Positions 17,664-27,800 of a stretch of DNA of 64,000 bases are shown here, in pieces. The position numbers and the translations under genes are program-made. Within the stretch, counting starts at the first letter, position 1, and every line of letters starts with the position of its first letter. Source of the stretch: Parasediminibacterium sp051861445 (GTDB lineage Bacteria; Bacteroidota; Bacteroidia; Chitinophagales; Chitinophagaceae). The notes under the pieces were generated by a model. That model made no database searches, had not been told where the DNA came from, and saw only the letters and a program-made list of their open reading frames with translations. The stretch covers positions 14,542 to 78,541 of the forward strand of contig JBHYCS010000021.1 of assembly GCA_051861445.1 (NCBI GenBank). Reading direction: 5' to 3'.

Positions 17664-19163
17664 TTATCTACCTATTTGATAATACATATCATTCCATCTT
17701 AGTTCACTTTTCAAATGATGCAAAGTGGTTTCTTTTCCAATTAATACGTATTCAATATTCGCCATTTCTGCAAAATCTTCTAAATGCTCGGCTGTTAAAT
17801 TTTGGCTATAACAAGTATGGTGAGCACCACCTGCTAAAATCCATGAAGCACAGCCTGTATGCATGTTTGGATAAGGCTTCCATAAAACCCTAGCTACCGG
17901 TAATTTAGGCAACGAGTGCAAAGGTGCAACAGCCAAAACTTCATTTACAAGCAACCTAAAACGATTCCCCATATCCACAACAGAAGCATTTAAAGCAGGA
18001 CCGGGGGCACTATTAAAAACCAAACGAACAGGATCTGCTTTTCCACCAATACCTAAAGGATGAATTTCACAACTAGGTTTTGCATCGGCAATACTTTCGC
18101 AAATTTCTAGCATGTGTGCACCTAAAACCAAACGATTGTCTGGATTGAAATGATAGGTATAATCTTCCATAAAAGAGTTACCACCTTTTAATCCTGCACC
18201 CATTACTTTCATAGCTCTTACCAAAGCTGCCGTTTTCCAATCGCCTTCACCTGCAAATCCATAACCCTTACCCATTAAGCGTTGAGCTGCAATACCTGGC
18301 AATTGTGCCATGCCATGTAAATCTTCAAATGTATCGGTAAAGCCTTTAAAATTTCCTGCTTGTAAAAATGCCAATAACCCCAATTCAATTTTAGCAGCTT
18401 CTCTTAAACTTTGGTGTTGTTCTCCACCTTTTAATAAGCTAGGCATTAAAGTGTAACTATCTGCATATTCTGCCACCAAAGTATCAATTTCAGCATCTGA
18501 AATTTGGTTTATAACATGTACCAAATCGCCAATACCATGTGTGTTTACAGAATATCCAAACTTTAATTCTGCTTCAACTTTATCACCATCCGTTACGGCT
18601 ACATTACGCATATTATCGCCAAAACGAACATATTTTGCTTGTTGCCAATCATGCCATCCTGCAGCTGCCCTTGCCCAAATATTAATTTTATCGATAGATT
18701 CAGCATCTTGCCAATGACCAACTACTACTTTTCTATTCAAACGCATTCTACTCATCATAAATCCAAATTCTCTATCTCCGTGGGCAGACTGATTTAAATT
18801 CATAAAATCCATATCAATTTCTCCCCAAGGAATATCTCTATTGAATTGTGTATGAAAATGTAACAATGGTTTCTGTAAAATTTTTAATCCTCCAATCCAC
18901 ATTTTTGCAGGAGAAAAAGTGTGCATCCAAGCAATAATACCAATACAGTTTTTTGTGGTATTTGCATCTTGACAAACTGTATAAATTTCTTCTGCTGATT
19001 TTACAGTTGGTTTCCAAACAATACTTACAGGAATAACTGCATCAGCATGTAGAGAAGCTGCTATTGTTTGTGCATTTACTGCAACTTGCTTTAGTGTTTC
19101 TTCACCATACAAATGTTGGCTACCTGTTACAAACCAAACTTCTAATGATTTTAAATTAGTCAT
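17664..19163 (-). CDS. araA: L-arabinose isomerase
   Basis: AraA converts L-arabinose to L-ribulose in the cytoplasm with a divalent metal. The 499-residue length matches the family. Recognisable stretches are EVWFVTGSQHLYGEE at the start, GEGDWKTAALVRAMK and FMEDYTYHF, which carry the two metal-binding glutamates, and the C-terminal GGAHHTCYS with the metal-binding histidine. It is the last gene of the operon araB-araD-galM-GH127-araA, 6 bases after GH127, and is followed by a terminator. Confidence 0.97.
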   Translation of the reverse strand: MTNLKSLEVWFVTGSQHLYGEETLKQVAVNAQTIAASLHADAVIPVSIVWKPTVKSAEEIYTVCQDANTTKNCIGIIAWMHTFSPAKMWIGGLKILQKPLLHFHTQFNRDIPWGEIDMDFMNLNQSAHGDREFGFMMSRMRLNRKVVVGHWQDAESIDKINIWARAAAGWHDWQQAKYVRFGDNMRNVAVTDGDKVEAELKFGYSVNTHGIGDLVHVINQISDAEIDTLVAEYADSYTLMPSLLKGGEQHQSLREAAKIELGLLAFLQAGNFKGFTDTFEDLHGMAQLPGIAAQRLMGKGYGFAGEGDWKTAALVRAMKVMGAGLKGGNSFMEDYTYHFNPDNRLVLGAHMLEICESIADAKPSCEIHPLGIGGKADPVRLVFNSAPGPALNASVVDMGNRFRLLVNEVLAVAPLHSLPKLPVARVLWKPYPNMHTGCASWILAGGAHHTCYSQNLTAEHLEDFAEMANIEYVLIGKETTLHHLKSELRWNDMYYQIGR

Positions 19164-19169
19164 ATTTTT

Positions 19170-21209
19170 TTATTTAGAAATAATGTCAATGTTTTTTATT
19201 GTTTGCGGAAACCAAATCATCATTTCGCCTTTACCCCTATTTGCCCAAGCATAATAAGGAATGGCTTTAAAAATTTGTTGCTTTGTGTTAATGGCATCTC
19301 CTTTATCAGAAATATTGATAACAGGTACAATTGCTTGAATAGTTTGTATACCATTTAATACATTTTTTTCAAAAGCAGTTGAAAAACTTGTTGATGACGG
19401 CAAAATAATGTTAGAAGTTTTACCATTGTTATCAACCCATTCTGCACAATATACCAAAGGACCACGTTGTAAAGCAACTTTACCAATATTATCTCTCACC
19501 AAATTGTTGCAGCTAATTGTGTGTACAGGCATTGGTAAAACTAGCTCAACAGTATCGTTATTCATCCATTTTCTTTCAATAATAGCATATCCATTTTCCA
19601 CATTTATGGTCACCATTTTTCCATTTACTTTACAAACAATAGCGGTAGAATCTTTTTGTTGAAACTGATATAACTGTGATGGAATGGCTTGCTGAACTGC
19701 CCATCCTGGAATTCGAATATGCAACTTAAACCAAAGTGGATTTTTTGTTTGCATTGTAAATAATAAATTTCCTTGCCAAGGATAATTATTTTGCTGTTGA
19801 ATTTGTAAAGACTTGCCAGCTATGTTAAAAAAGGCAACACTATTGGCAAATAAATTGGCATAAATAGACTCATTTTTTTGTGCATATAAATAACCAGCTA
19901 AAGAAGGTAAAAAACGAGTAATATTGGTGGGGCAACAAGAACAATCAAACCAGCCAGAACGAGTAACTTCTACTTTTCCATCTGTAAATCCGTTTGCTGT
20001 TCCATTTATTGTATGATAATTTTTAACTTGCATAGCATTGGTATAAAAAAAAGATTTACCATCTAATCCTACACCAGCTATTAAACCATTGTACAATATT
20101 TTTTCAAGTACATCAATGTATTTAGATTGTCCATGTAATAAAAACATTCGCTGATTCCAATAGACTCCAGCAATTGCAGCACAAGTTTCGTTGTAAGCAC
20201 TAGCATTAGGTAATTCATAGTTATCGCCAAATCGTTCTCCACTAGCAATAGCACCTAAACCGCCTTGTACGTATATTTTCTTTTCTACAACATTATTCCA
20301 TATTGCATCAATTGCTTTCGATATTGCAGTATCGTTACACAGTGCTGCAATATCGGCCATTGCAGCATATAAATAACCTGCACGTACAGCATGGCCAACT
20401 GCTTCTTTTTGTTGTATTACAGGTAAATGATCTTGCCAATAAGCTCCATTTTTCCAAGGATCTTTACTTTTTACATCGTATGTATACTTTCCTCTTGATT
20501 CAATAAAAAAACGAGCTGTTTCGAGATATTTTATTTGATTGGTAACTCGGAATAATTTTATCAATCCCATTTCAACAATTTGATGACCAGGGGCTACAAT
20601 CATTTTTCCCTCACCAAAAACGCTACAAACCAAGTTAGCATTTTTAATGGCGATATTCAATAAACTTGTTTTTTTTGTTGCCAAGTAATGTGCAACTGCA
20701 GCTTCGTATAAATGACCTGCATTGTATAACTCATGACTTAATTCTCTCTCTTTTTCCCAACGTTGTAAGCCAGCCCATGAATGAGGTTGAGCTGGATTAA
20801 TAGTACGAGCAGTATATAAATAACCATCACTTTCCTGTGCCTTTTCTATCAGTACAATCAATGAATCTACATAAGCTTCTAAACGTTTATCGGAATAATT
20901 AGCAAGTGAAAAAGATGCAGCTTCAATGGTTTTATAAATATCAGTATCATCGAAAGGAAAAGTTGTACAGAATTTTCCTTTTTTTTCTGCCGCCATTACA
21001 AAATTTTTTATCCTTCCTGTGCTTTCGCATCTTTCGAATGAGGCAGGAATAGTTACCAAACGATTGGTTTGAATACGAGGCAACCAAAAGCTATCTGTGA
21101 GTTTAACTTTTGTAAAATCTATTGCAGTATATGCATAATCGCTTTGTTGGGCATTTACTCCATAAAAAATACAGAAAGAAAGTAGTGTAATTATGATTCT
21201 ACAATTCAT
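19170..21209 (-). CDS. GH127 beta-L-arabinofuranosidase, exported
   Basis: This enzyme probably releases L-arabinose from beta-linked arabinofuranosides in the periplasm. It has 679 residues and a signal peptide (1-20, ending GVNA). The GH127 zinc and catalytic set is present: E341 and C343 in YNETCA, and C425 and C426 in CSCCPTN. In the family's best-studied member, HypBA1, the matching cysteines are the nucleophile and a zinc ligand. Its place between galM and araA, with gaps of 13 and 6 bases, ties it to arabinose use. Some GH127 relatives act on other sugars. Confidence 0.9.
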   Translation of the reverse strand: MNCRIIITLLSFCIFYGVNAQQSDYAYTAIDFTKVKLTDSFWLPRIQTNRLVTIPASFERCESTGRIKNFVMAAEKKGKFCTTFPFDDTDIYKTIEAASFSLANYSDKRLEAYVDSLIVLIEKAQESDGYLYTARTINPAQPHSWAGLQRWEKERELSHELYNAGHLYEAAVAHYLATKKTSLLNIAIKNANLVCSVFGEGKMIVAPGHQIVEMGLIKLFRVTNQIKYLETARFFIESRGKYTYDVKSKDPWKNGAYWQDHLPVIQQKEAVGHAVRAGYLYAAMADIAALCNDTAISKAIDAIWNNVVEKKIYVQGGLGAIASGERFGDNYELPNASAYNETCAAIAGVYWNQRMFLLHGQSKYIDVLEKILYNGLIAGVGLDGKSFFYTNAMQVKNYHTINGTANGFTDGKVEVTRSGWFDCSCCPTNITRFLPSLAGYLYAQKNESIYANLFANSVAFFNIAGKSLQIQQQNNYPWQGNLLFTMQTKNPLWFKLHIRIPGWAVQQAIPSQLYQFQQKDSTAIVCKVNGKMVTINVENGYAIIERKWMNNDTVELVLPMPVHTISCNNLVRDNIGKVALQRGPLVYCAEWVDNNGKTSNIILPSSTSFSTAFEKNVLNGIQTIQAIVPVINISDKGDAINTKQQIFKAIPYYAWANRGKGEMMIWFPQTIKNIDIISK

Positions 21210-21222
21210 TAATACAGACTAA

Positions 21223-22347
21223 TTATTGAACTAAAAATTTGTAAACAGATGTATGTGTGTAAACAGCTCCTGGTTTTAAAATAGTTGATGGAAAATTGGG
21301 TTGATTTGGACTATTTGGAAAATGTTGTGTTTCTAAACACAAAGCTGCATGTTTTACATACTTCGCTCCTTTTTTGGTATTTTGTAATGTACCATTTAAA
21401 AAGTTACCACTATAAAATTGTATGCCAGGTTCTGTAGTATATACTTCCATTACTCTGCCTGAAGCGGTGTGCTCAAGCGTTGCTGCTAATGTTAAACTAC
21501 TATCTTTTTTGTTCAATACCCAATTATGATCGTAACCACCTTTTACTGCTGCAATATCTTTACCAATGGTTTTGGGTTTTGTGAAATCCATTGGTGTATT
21601 TTTTACTGCATCAATTGTACCCAAAGGAATTAAAACATCGTTTACAGGCGTGTAGGCATCTGCTAAAAGTTGTAAGCTATGGTTTAGAATAGTTGAATCT
21701 TTACCAGCAGATAAATTAAAATAACAATGGTTGGTTAGGTTTATAGGTGTTGTTTTATCGGTTGCTGCTTCATAAGAAATAGCCAATGCATTATCAGATC
21801 TTAACGTGTAAACAACGCTTATGCTTACATTTCCTGGATAACCTTCTTCTCCATCTTTACTTAAATAAGTTAGTTTTAAACTACTATCACCTTGTTGCTT
21901 TTCTACATTCCAAACCACTTTATCAAAGCCTTTAATTCCACCATGTAAACTTTGTCCATTATCGTTTTTAGCTAATTGATACGTTTTTCCATCAATTGTA
22001 AAATTACCATTTGCAATACGATTAGCATATCTGCCTACTAAACAACCAAAGTATGGATTTCCTTTTTGGAGAAAGCCAGTTAAAGAATCGTAGCCCAAGA
22101 TAACATCGCCAAAAACACCCTCTTTATCTTTTGTAAAAAGTTGGGTAACCGTTCCTCCATAATTCATAATACTTACTTTCATTCCATCAGGATTGGTAAT
22201 TGTATATTCAGTAATAACAGAACTATCAATAATTCCTATTTTTTTTTCTGTAACTGAAAAACTAGATGTTCCTGTTTTTGTAGCTGTATTATTGTTACAT
22301 GCTATTGTAACAATCACAAGTAAGAAGAAAGATGTGTATTTTTTCAT
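21223..22347 (-). CDS. galM: Aldose 1-epimerase (mutarotase), lipoprotein form
   Basis: This mutarotase interconverts the alpha and beta anomers of free sugars. It has 374 residues. A lipoprotein signal ends at C17 (VTIAC), so it is probably anchored in the periplasm. The family motifs NLTNHCYFNLSAG (catalytic histidine) and LETQHFPNSPNQPNFPS (catalytic glutamate) are present. Within the arabinose operon it most likely equilibrates L-arabinose released by the GH127 enzyme. GalM enzymes also act on glucose and galactose. Confidence 0.92.
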   Translation of the reverse strand: MKKYTSFFLLVIVTIACNNNTATKTGTSSFSVTEKKIGIIDSSVITEYTITNPDGMKVSIMNYGGTVTQLFTKDKEGVFGDVILGYDSLTGFLQKGNPYFGCLVGRYANRIANGNFTIDGKTYQLAKNDNGQSLHGGIKGFDKVVWNVEKQQGDSSLKLTYLSKDGEEGYPGNVSISVVYTLRSDNALAISYEAATDKTTPINLTNHCYFNLSAGKDSTILNHSLQLLADAYTPVNDVLIPLGTIDAVKNTPMDFTKPKTIGKDIAAVKGGYDHNWVLNKKDSSLTLAATLEHTASGRVMEVYTTEPGIQFYSGNFLNGTLQNTKKGAKYVKHAALCLETQHFPNSPNQPNFPSTILKPGAVYTHTSVYKFLVQ

Positions 22348-22390
22348 ATGGTTTTTTTTAAAAGTTTAAATAAGTATAAACAGGTAAATA

Positions 22391-23092
22391 TTACTGACCG
22401 TAATAAGAATTTGGCCCATGTTTGCGTTCGAAATGTTTGGAAATAAGTGCATCTTTTAAACGAGGTGCACTGGGATTAATTTGTTCTGTTAGTAAAGCCA
22501 TTTTAGCTATACATTCTAAAACAGCACTATTATGTACAGCTTTAGCAGCATTTTTCCCCCAGGTAAACGGAGCATGATTACCTACTAAAACCATTTCAAC
22601 TTCCTGATAATTGTATTGCTTTTCTTGAAAATGATTCATAATTTGAAAACCTGTTTCATATTCGTAATTACCTTGAATCATTTTATCATTCATTGGAGGA
22701 GCACAAGGAATGTCTACGGTATTGTAATCGGCATGAGTCGTTCCAAAAATGGGTATATTTCTTTGAGATTGAGCCCAAGCAGTTGCATACGTTGAATGAG
22801 TATGCACAATACCACCAATATCTTCCCAATGTTTATACAAAACAGCATGGGTTAATGTATCTGACGATGGTCTTAAATCTCCAGCAACCGTTTTCCCTTC
22901 AAAATCAACAATCACCATTTTATCAGGCGACAAATTTTCATAAGCCACACCACTAGGTTTTATAGCAAATACACCTAAACTTCTATCTGCAGCACTTACA
23001 TTTCCAAACGTAAATAAAACCAAACCCAATTGTGGTAATTGCATATTGGCTTCGTATGCTTCTTGTTGAATATGCTGATATGGATTGTTCAT
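22391..23092 (-). CDS. araD: L-ribulose-5-phosphate 4-epimerase
   Basis: AraD turns L-ribulose-5-phosphate into D-xylulose-5-phosphate, which enters the pentose phosphate pathway. The 233-residue protein is a class II aldolase-type enzyme with zinc ligands H97 and H99 in VHTHS and a further histidine in GNHAPFTWGK. FTFGNVSAAD and IKPSGV are the substrate-phosphate loops. It lies 5 bases after araB and 43 bases before galM. Confidence 0.96.
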   Translation of the reverse strand: MNNPYQHIQQEAYEANMQLPQLGLVLFTFGNVSAADRSLGVFAIKPSGVAYENLSPDKMVIVDFEGKTVAGDLRPSSDTLTHAVLYKHWEDIGGIVHTHSTYATAWAQSQRNIPIFGTTHADYNTVDIPCAPPMNDKMIQGNYEYETGFQIMNHFQEKQYNYQEVEMVLVGNHAPFTWGKNAAKAVHNSAVLECIAKMALLTEQINPSAPRLKDALISKHFERKHGPNSYYGQ

Positions 23093-23097
23093 ACGAA

Positions 23098-24738
23098 TTA
23101 TTTTGATTGAATAAATGAGCCTAATTGTATATATTGTTGATAGCGTTTTTGATAATATTCTACCAAATTGGCGTTGGGAGAATATACGGCGTCGAAACCT
23201 TGTCCCATTGCTTGCATGGCATTTTCAACAGAAGGATAAACTCCAGCAACTGTTGCAGCAAACATAGCTGCACCAGCAGCACAAGTTTGTTCGCTTTTAT
23301 GAATACGAATTGGCATATTCATTACATTAGCCATTACTTGCATAATGTAAGGCGATTTTTTGGCAACGCCACCAATGCCTATCAAACCTTTTACAGAAAT
23401 ACCTTCTTCTATAAATCTGTCTACAATTGCTTTTGCACCAAAACAGGTTGCTTCTACTAATGCCTTAAATATTCTAGGAGCGTCTGATCCTAAGTTTAAA
23501 TTTAATATTGCCCCTTTTAATTGTTGGTTAGCATCTGGTGTTCTTCTTCCATTTAACCAATCAACTGCCAATTCATCATCTTCCAATAAAGGCAAATTTG
23601 CTGCCGCTGTAGACAGGTCTGCTATCATTTTATTAATGATCGATTCTTTCAATTCGGAATCATGAATATAAGTTTCAATAGACCAACTAAGTACATTTCT
23701 AAACCAAGCGTATACATCTCCAAAAGCAGACTGACCAGCTTCTAAACCCATCATGGATGGAATAATTGAACCAGGCACTTGACCACAAATTCCTTTTACT
23801 AATTTTGATTGCACTTCTTCTAAAGGAGCCACCAACATATCACAAGTAGAAGTACCCATTACTTTACTTAGATGGTAGGGTTCTATTTGTCCGCCAACAG
23901 CACCCATGTGTGCATCAAAAGCACCAACACCTACCAATACATTTGTTGATAATCCTAATTTATTTGCCCATTCTTCCGATAAATTTCCTACCGATTTATC
24001 GGCTGTATAAGTTTCTGTAAATAACCTATCTGTAATTCCATCTAATAAAGGATCTAAAGCAGAAAAGAAATCGTTAGGTGGTAATCCATTAAATTCTTTT
24101 GCCCACAATGCTTTGTGACCTGCAGAACAAACACCTCTTTTAATGTTTGCAGCATCATTTTCTCCTGTTAACAAAAAAGGTATCCAATCACAATGTTCTA
24201 CAAAAGAATATAGATGATTTCTTACTTGCTCATCTACACGTAACACATGTAAAAGTTTTGCCCAAAACCATTCACTAGAATAAATGCCACCTACAAATTG
24301 CAAATAATTGATGGGGTATTTTGTTGCATGTTCGTTTATTTCTGCCGCCTCTTTTACAGAAGTATGATCTTTCCATAAAACAAACATTGCATTCGGATTT
24401 TCAGCAAATTCTGGCAATAAAGAAAGTGGCACACCTTGTTTGTTTACTGCTATTGGCGTTGAACCAGTGGTGTCGACAGAAATAGCTTTTACCAAAGCTG
24501 CTACATCTTTACCAGCGGTTTGCAAGCATTGAGTTATAGTAGCCTCTAACCCTTCAATATAATCGAGTGGATGTTGCCGAAATTGGCTATTCGTAGCATT
24601 ACAATACAATTGTTTTTTCCAGCGAGGATAATAAAATACCGAAGTAGCCACTTCGTTTCCATTGGCTGCATTTACTAAAACAGCACGTACAGAGTCGGTT
24701 CCGTAGTCAACTCCTATGACAAAGCTTTCGTTTTTCAT
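23098..24738 (-). CDS. araB: Ribulokinase
   Basis: AraB phosphorylates L-ribulose with ATP. The protein has 546 residues and belongs to the FGGY kinases. It starts with the phosphate-binding segment VIGVDYGTDSVRAVLV and contains SVDTTGSTP, GVGAFDAHMGAVGG, MGTSTCDM and GIGGVAKKSPYIMQ. It is the first gene of the operon, and all downstream gaps are 5-43 bases. The -7 box TAAATTTG ends 5 bases before the ATG and overlaps a 21-bp palindrome, so the mRNA is probably leaderless and controlled by a repressor or activator at that site. No araR-like gene and no dedicated transporter are adjacent. Confidence 0.96.
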   Translation of the reverse strand: MKNESFVIGVDYGTDSVRAVLVNAANGNEVATSVFYYPRWKKQLYCNATNSQFRQHPLDYIEGLEATITQCLQTAGKDVAALVKAISVDTTGSTPIAVNKQGVPLSLLPEFAENPNAMFVLWKDHTSVKEAAEINEHATKYPINYLQFVGGIYSSEWFWAKLLHVLRVDEQVRNHLYSFVEHCDWIPFLLTGENDAANIKRGVCSAGHKALWAKEFNGLPPNDFFSALDPLLDGITDRLFTETYTADKSVGNLSEEWANKLGLSTNVLVGVGAFDAHMGAVGGQIEPYHLSKVMGTSTCDMLVAPLEEVQSKLVKGICGQVPGSIIPSMMGLEAGQSAFGDVYAWFRNVLSWSIETYIHDSELKESIINKMIADLSTAAANLPLLEDDELAVDWLNGRRTPDANQQLKGAILNLNLGSDAPRIFKALVEATCFGAKAIVDRFIEEGISVKGLIGIGGVAKKSPYIMQVMANVMNMPIRIHKSEQTCAAGAAMFAATVAGVYPSVENAMQAMGQGFDAVYSPNANLVEYYQKRYQQYIQLGSFIQSK

Positions 24739-24744
24739 ACAAAC

Positions 24745-24752
24745 AAATTTAA
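24745..24752 (-). promoter_or_regulatory. -7 box TAAATTTG of the arabinose operon
   Basis: TAAATTTG on the minus strand matches TAnnTTTG and ends 5 bases before the araB ATG. Its upstream edge overlaps the operator-like palindrome at 24751-24771 by two bases. There is no TTG at -33, as is common for promoters that need an activator. Confidence 0.6.
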
Positions 24753-24771
24753 GTGTATTATTGACACTTAT
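24751..24771. promoter_or_regulatory. Operator-like palindrome before the arabinose operon
   Basis: TAAGTGT and ACACTTA, exact reverse complements, flank a 7-base spacer. The core geometry GTGT-N7-ACAC is the same as in the palindrome before the transporter/amylase unit (5094-5108). The position directly upstream of the -7 box suits an operator. It is a candidate site for an AraR-type regulator encoded elsewhere. Confidence 0.6.
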
Positions 24772-24807
24772 AAAAATAATTTTTAGCTTTTAATACTGGT
24801 TTTAAAA

Positions 24808-27800
24808 TTACTCTGCCTCAATAATAGGCAACCAAATTTCGAAAACTGTTCCAGAAGATTCGTTTGTTTGAAAACGAATAGTGCCTTTCATTTTTTCAAT
24901 AATGCCTTTACAAATAGCCAATCCTAGGCCTGTACCTGATGTTTTGGTGGTGAAGTTTGGCGTAAAAATATGGTCAATTACATCTAATGGAATGCCTTTA
25001 CCATTATCGGCTATTGAAATATAAATACCGTTGTTTTGATTTTTTTGATGAATTTGAATTACACATGTTTCATGATTACCAACTGCTTCGATAGCATTTT
25101 TAATAAGATTGGTAAATAACCGACTTAACTGCGTTTTATCAGCAACAGTTGTATAAGTACCATCATCAATAGTATGTGTAATTTGCACCACCTCTTCTTG
25201 CCTATGCAAGTAAACAACTGTAGACAAAACATCGGTAACATTTACAGATTCTAAAACTGCGTTTCCAATATTTGCAAATTGAGAAAAATCGCCAGCAATT
25301 TTTGCCAATTGATCGATTTGCTCAATTAGAGTTTGAGCTACTTTTTGCGATAATTCTTTTGTATTAGGTGCGTTGTTATCAATTGCTTTTTGCAAGTATT
25401 GAATACTTAATTTCATGGGTGTAAGTGGGTTTTTAATTTCATGAGCCACTTGCCTAGCCATTTCTCTCCAAGCAACTTCTCGTTCACTTCTTGCCAAAGC
25501 TTGAGCACTTACTTCTAACTTTTGCACCATTGTATTGTATTCATTTACCAAAGCCAAAATTTCATCTTTTCTGTTCCATGCTATCTCTTCATTGTGTTTA
25601 CCAATATTTACATCTCTCATTTTTTCGGTAATTACACCAAATAAAGCAACAATCCGTTCGGTTAATAAAAATGCAATTGCACCAGCTAATAAAAAAACGA
25701 AAGCATTTAAGTTAATTAAAGTAGCAATAAAGCTAGAAATTTCGTTGTTTAATTCTAACTGAGAGTTGAGATATGGAATATTTAAATAACCGTAAACATT
25801 GCCCAATTCATCAATTACAGGTGTATAAATACTTAAGTACTTAAGCTTACCTATGTATTCTTGCTGAATGACTTTATTGGTTTTGTTATGATTGAATTGA
25901 TAAAATGCAATTGCATTCATTTTTGTATTGAGCAATTGCTTGGTATAAATATGTCGTTGAGTGGTTGCAAGCAAACTACCATTAGAACTGTAAAAATTAA
26001 TATCGGTATTGTAAATAGATGCAACTTCAGAAATTCTTTTTTCAAAATTGCTGCCAAAGCCAACATCATTAATGGTTGCAACATCATCAAATAATAACTG
26101 TGTTTGTACTTGTGTTAGTTTATTACTAATTTCTGCAGCAACGGCATCAATAGTTTTAGAAAGTCGTTGTTGATTGGTAGAATTAAATTTATCTACAAAG
26201 AAGGTAATAGTTGCAGCACCAATAATTACAAAAGAAAATATACTTACAAATATGATGGTAGCATGAATTTGAGAACGAATGCTCAATTTTAAAGCTGCAA
26301 CAAGTGCCTGCTTACTAAACTTTGTGCGTAATAAGAAACTAGAAACATGAAAAAAAACAATGACCACTAGTATTGTAAAAAACAAGTAAGCAAATAGTGT
26401 AACCACATCTATTACTGTTCTCATTTCTTTTACTACAACAACTGTTTTATTGGTTCCTGCATTAAACCACAGTTCACTCATGTTGTTGTTTTTTTTCAAC
26501 ACAAAATCGAATGGGGTTACTACTTTTTTATCAATTACTAAAGGATAATTGTAATCGTTTTGCTGATTAGTAAGTTTGTTGTTGATATAAACTGCATAAG
26601 CATACGTATTATAATCACTAGTATTTGTTTCTTGAGCCTGACTAAAAAGTGATGGATATAAAGCTTCACTTTTAAATGGTTTTGGCTTAGCTAGAATAAA
26701 TAAATAGCCCAATAAACTATCAGCTTTTACAATGGCTTTTTTAAAAATATAATGCTGCTCGTTACCTGTGGTTTCAAAAGCATATAAACCTGCAATGTTG
26801 TTGAGCGTAGATTTATTTTCTGTAAAACGATTAAGTTGATTAAACGATGTAGAATCATCGTTATGAATAGGTTGTAATTGATGATTATAGGTATAAATGC
26901 TTGTTTCGAATCTATTTAAATAACCAGAAAAATTTTCGTTTAAAATACTGTCTTTTATAAAATGATTGGCAAATTCGAACTGTAATCTTTCATAGTTTTT
27001 TACAAGAATGTTATTATCTACATTACTCAATGCAATACTTAAAATATTTTCTCCATTCGGATCGTTTTGTTGTACTAATCTTTCTGCTATTTTCTTTCGC
27101 TGAGCCCATTCAACCGATGCGTTTTCATAGGTAACCAATAGTGTAATTGAGAACGAAAAAAAGATAACCCAAAAAATAAAAAAAGTAGATTTTAAGATAG
27201 GTAAATAGAAATCTTTTTTTCTAAAATGCAATAAAATTAAATATAGAATACACCAAACCAATACAACAATATGCATACCTACATCAATAGAATCTAGTCG
27301 TATACTAATGTAGATTAAACCAGCAACGGATGTTACCAATATTTGCTTAAAAATGGCAACATCATTGATCAGTAAAGGTTTAATAAAAATGTGCGATAAA
27401 TGATATAACGCTAAAACAAAAAATGCAAGAATGATAAAACTGATTACACTGTATACATTTAAACTGAAAAATTTAGATACATCAAATGAAATTTTAGAAT
27501 CTGCCACTAAACTTGCAATAGCATTGGCAAACATAAAACAAACTGCTAGCAACAGAATATTATAAACATATTGCAAACCGCTATACTTACCTAAATATTT
27601 GGTTTTTATATTTGGCATTGGCCCAACAAAAACAGTAAACTTAAAGAAGCCAACCAACCAAAACAATAAGATGCTATTGATTAACAAATCGCCTAAAGAA
27701 GGATGTAAAAAATTAGATGCATAAATAGATGGATCGAATAAACCAAGCCTAGAAAAATCAAAAGGAAATGGAGCTTGATAAGTTATAAAACGAATGATAC

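Noticed and set aside
23125..23460. 111-residue frame antisense to araB
   Set aside because: Cysteine-, histidine- and asparagine-rich translation opposite a conserved gene; a shadow frame.
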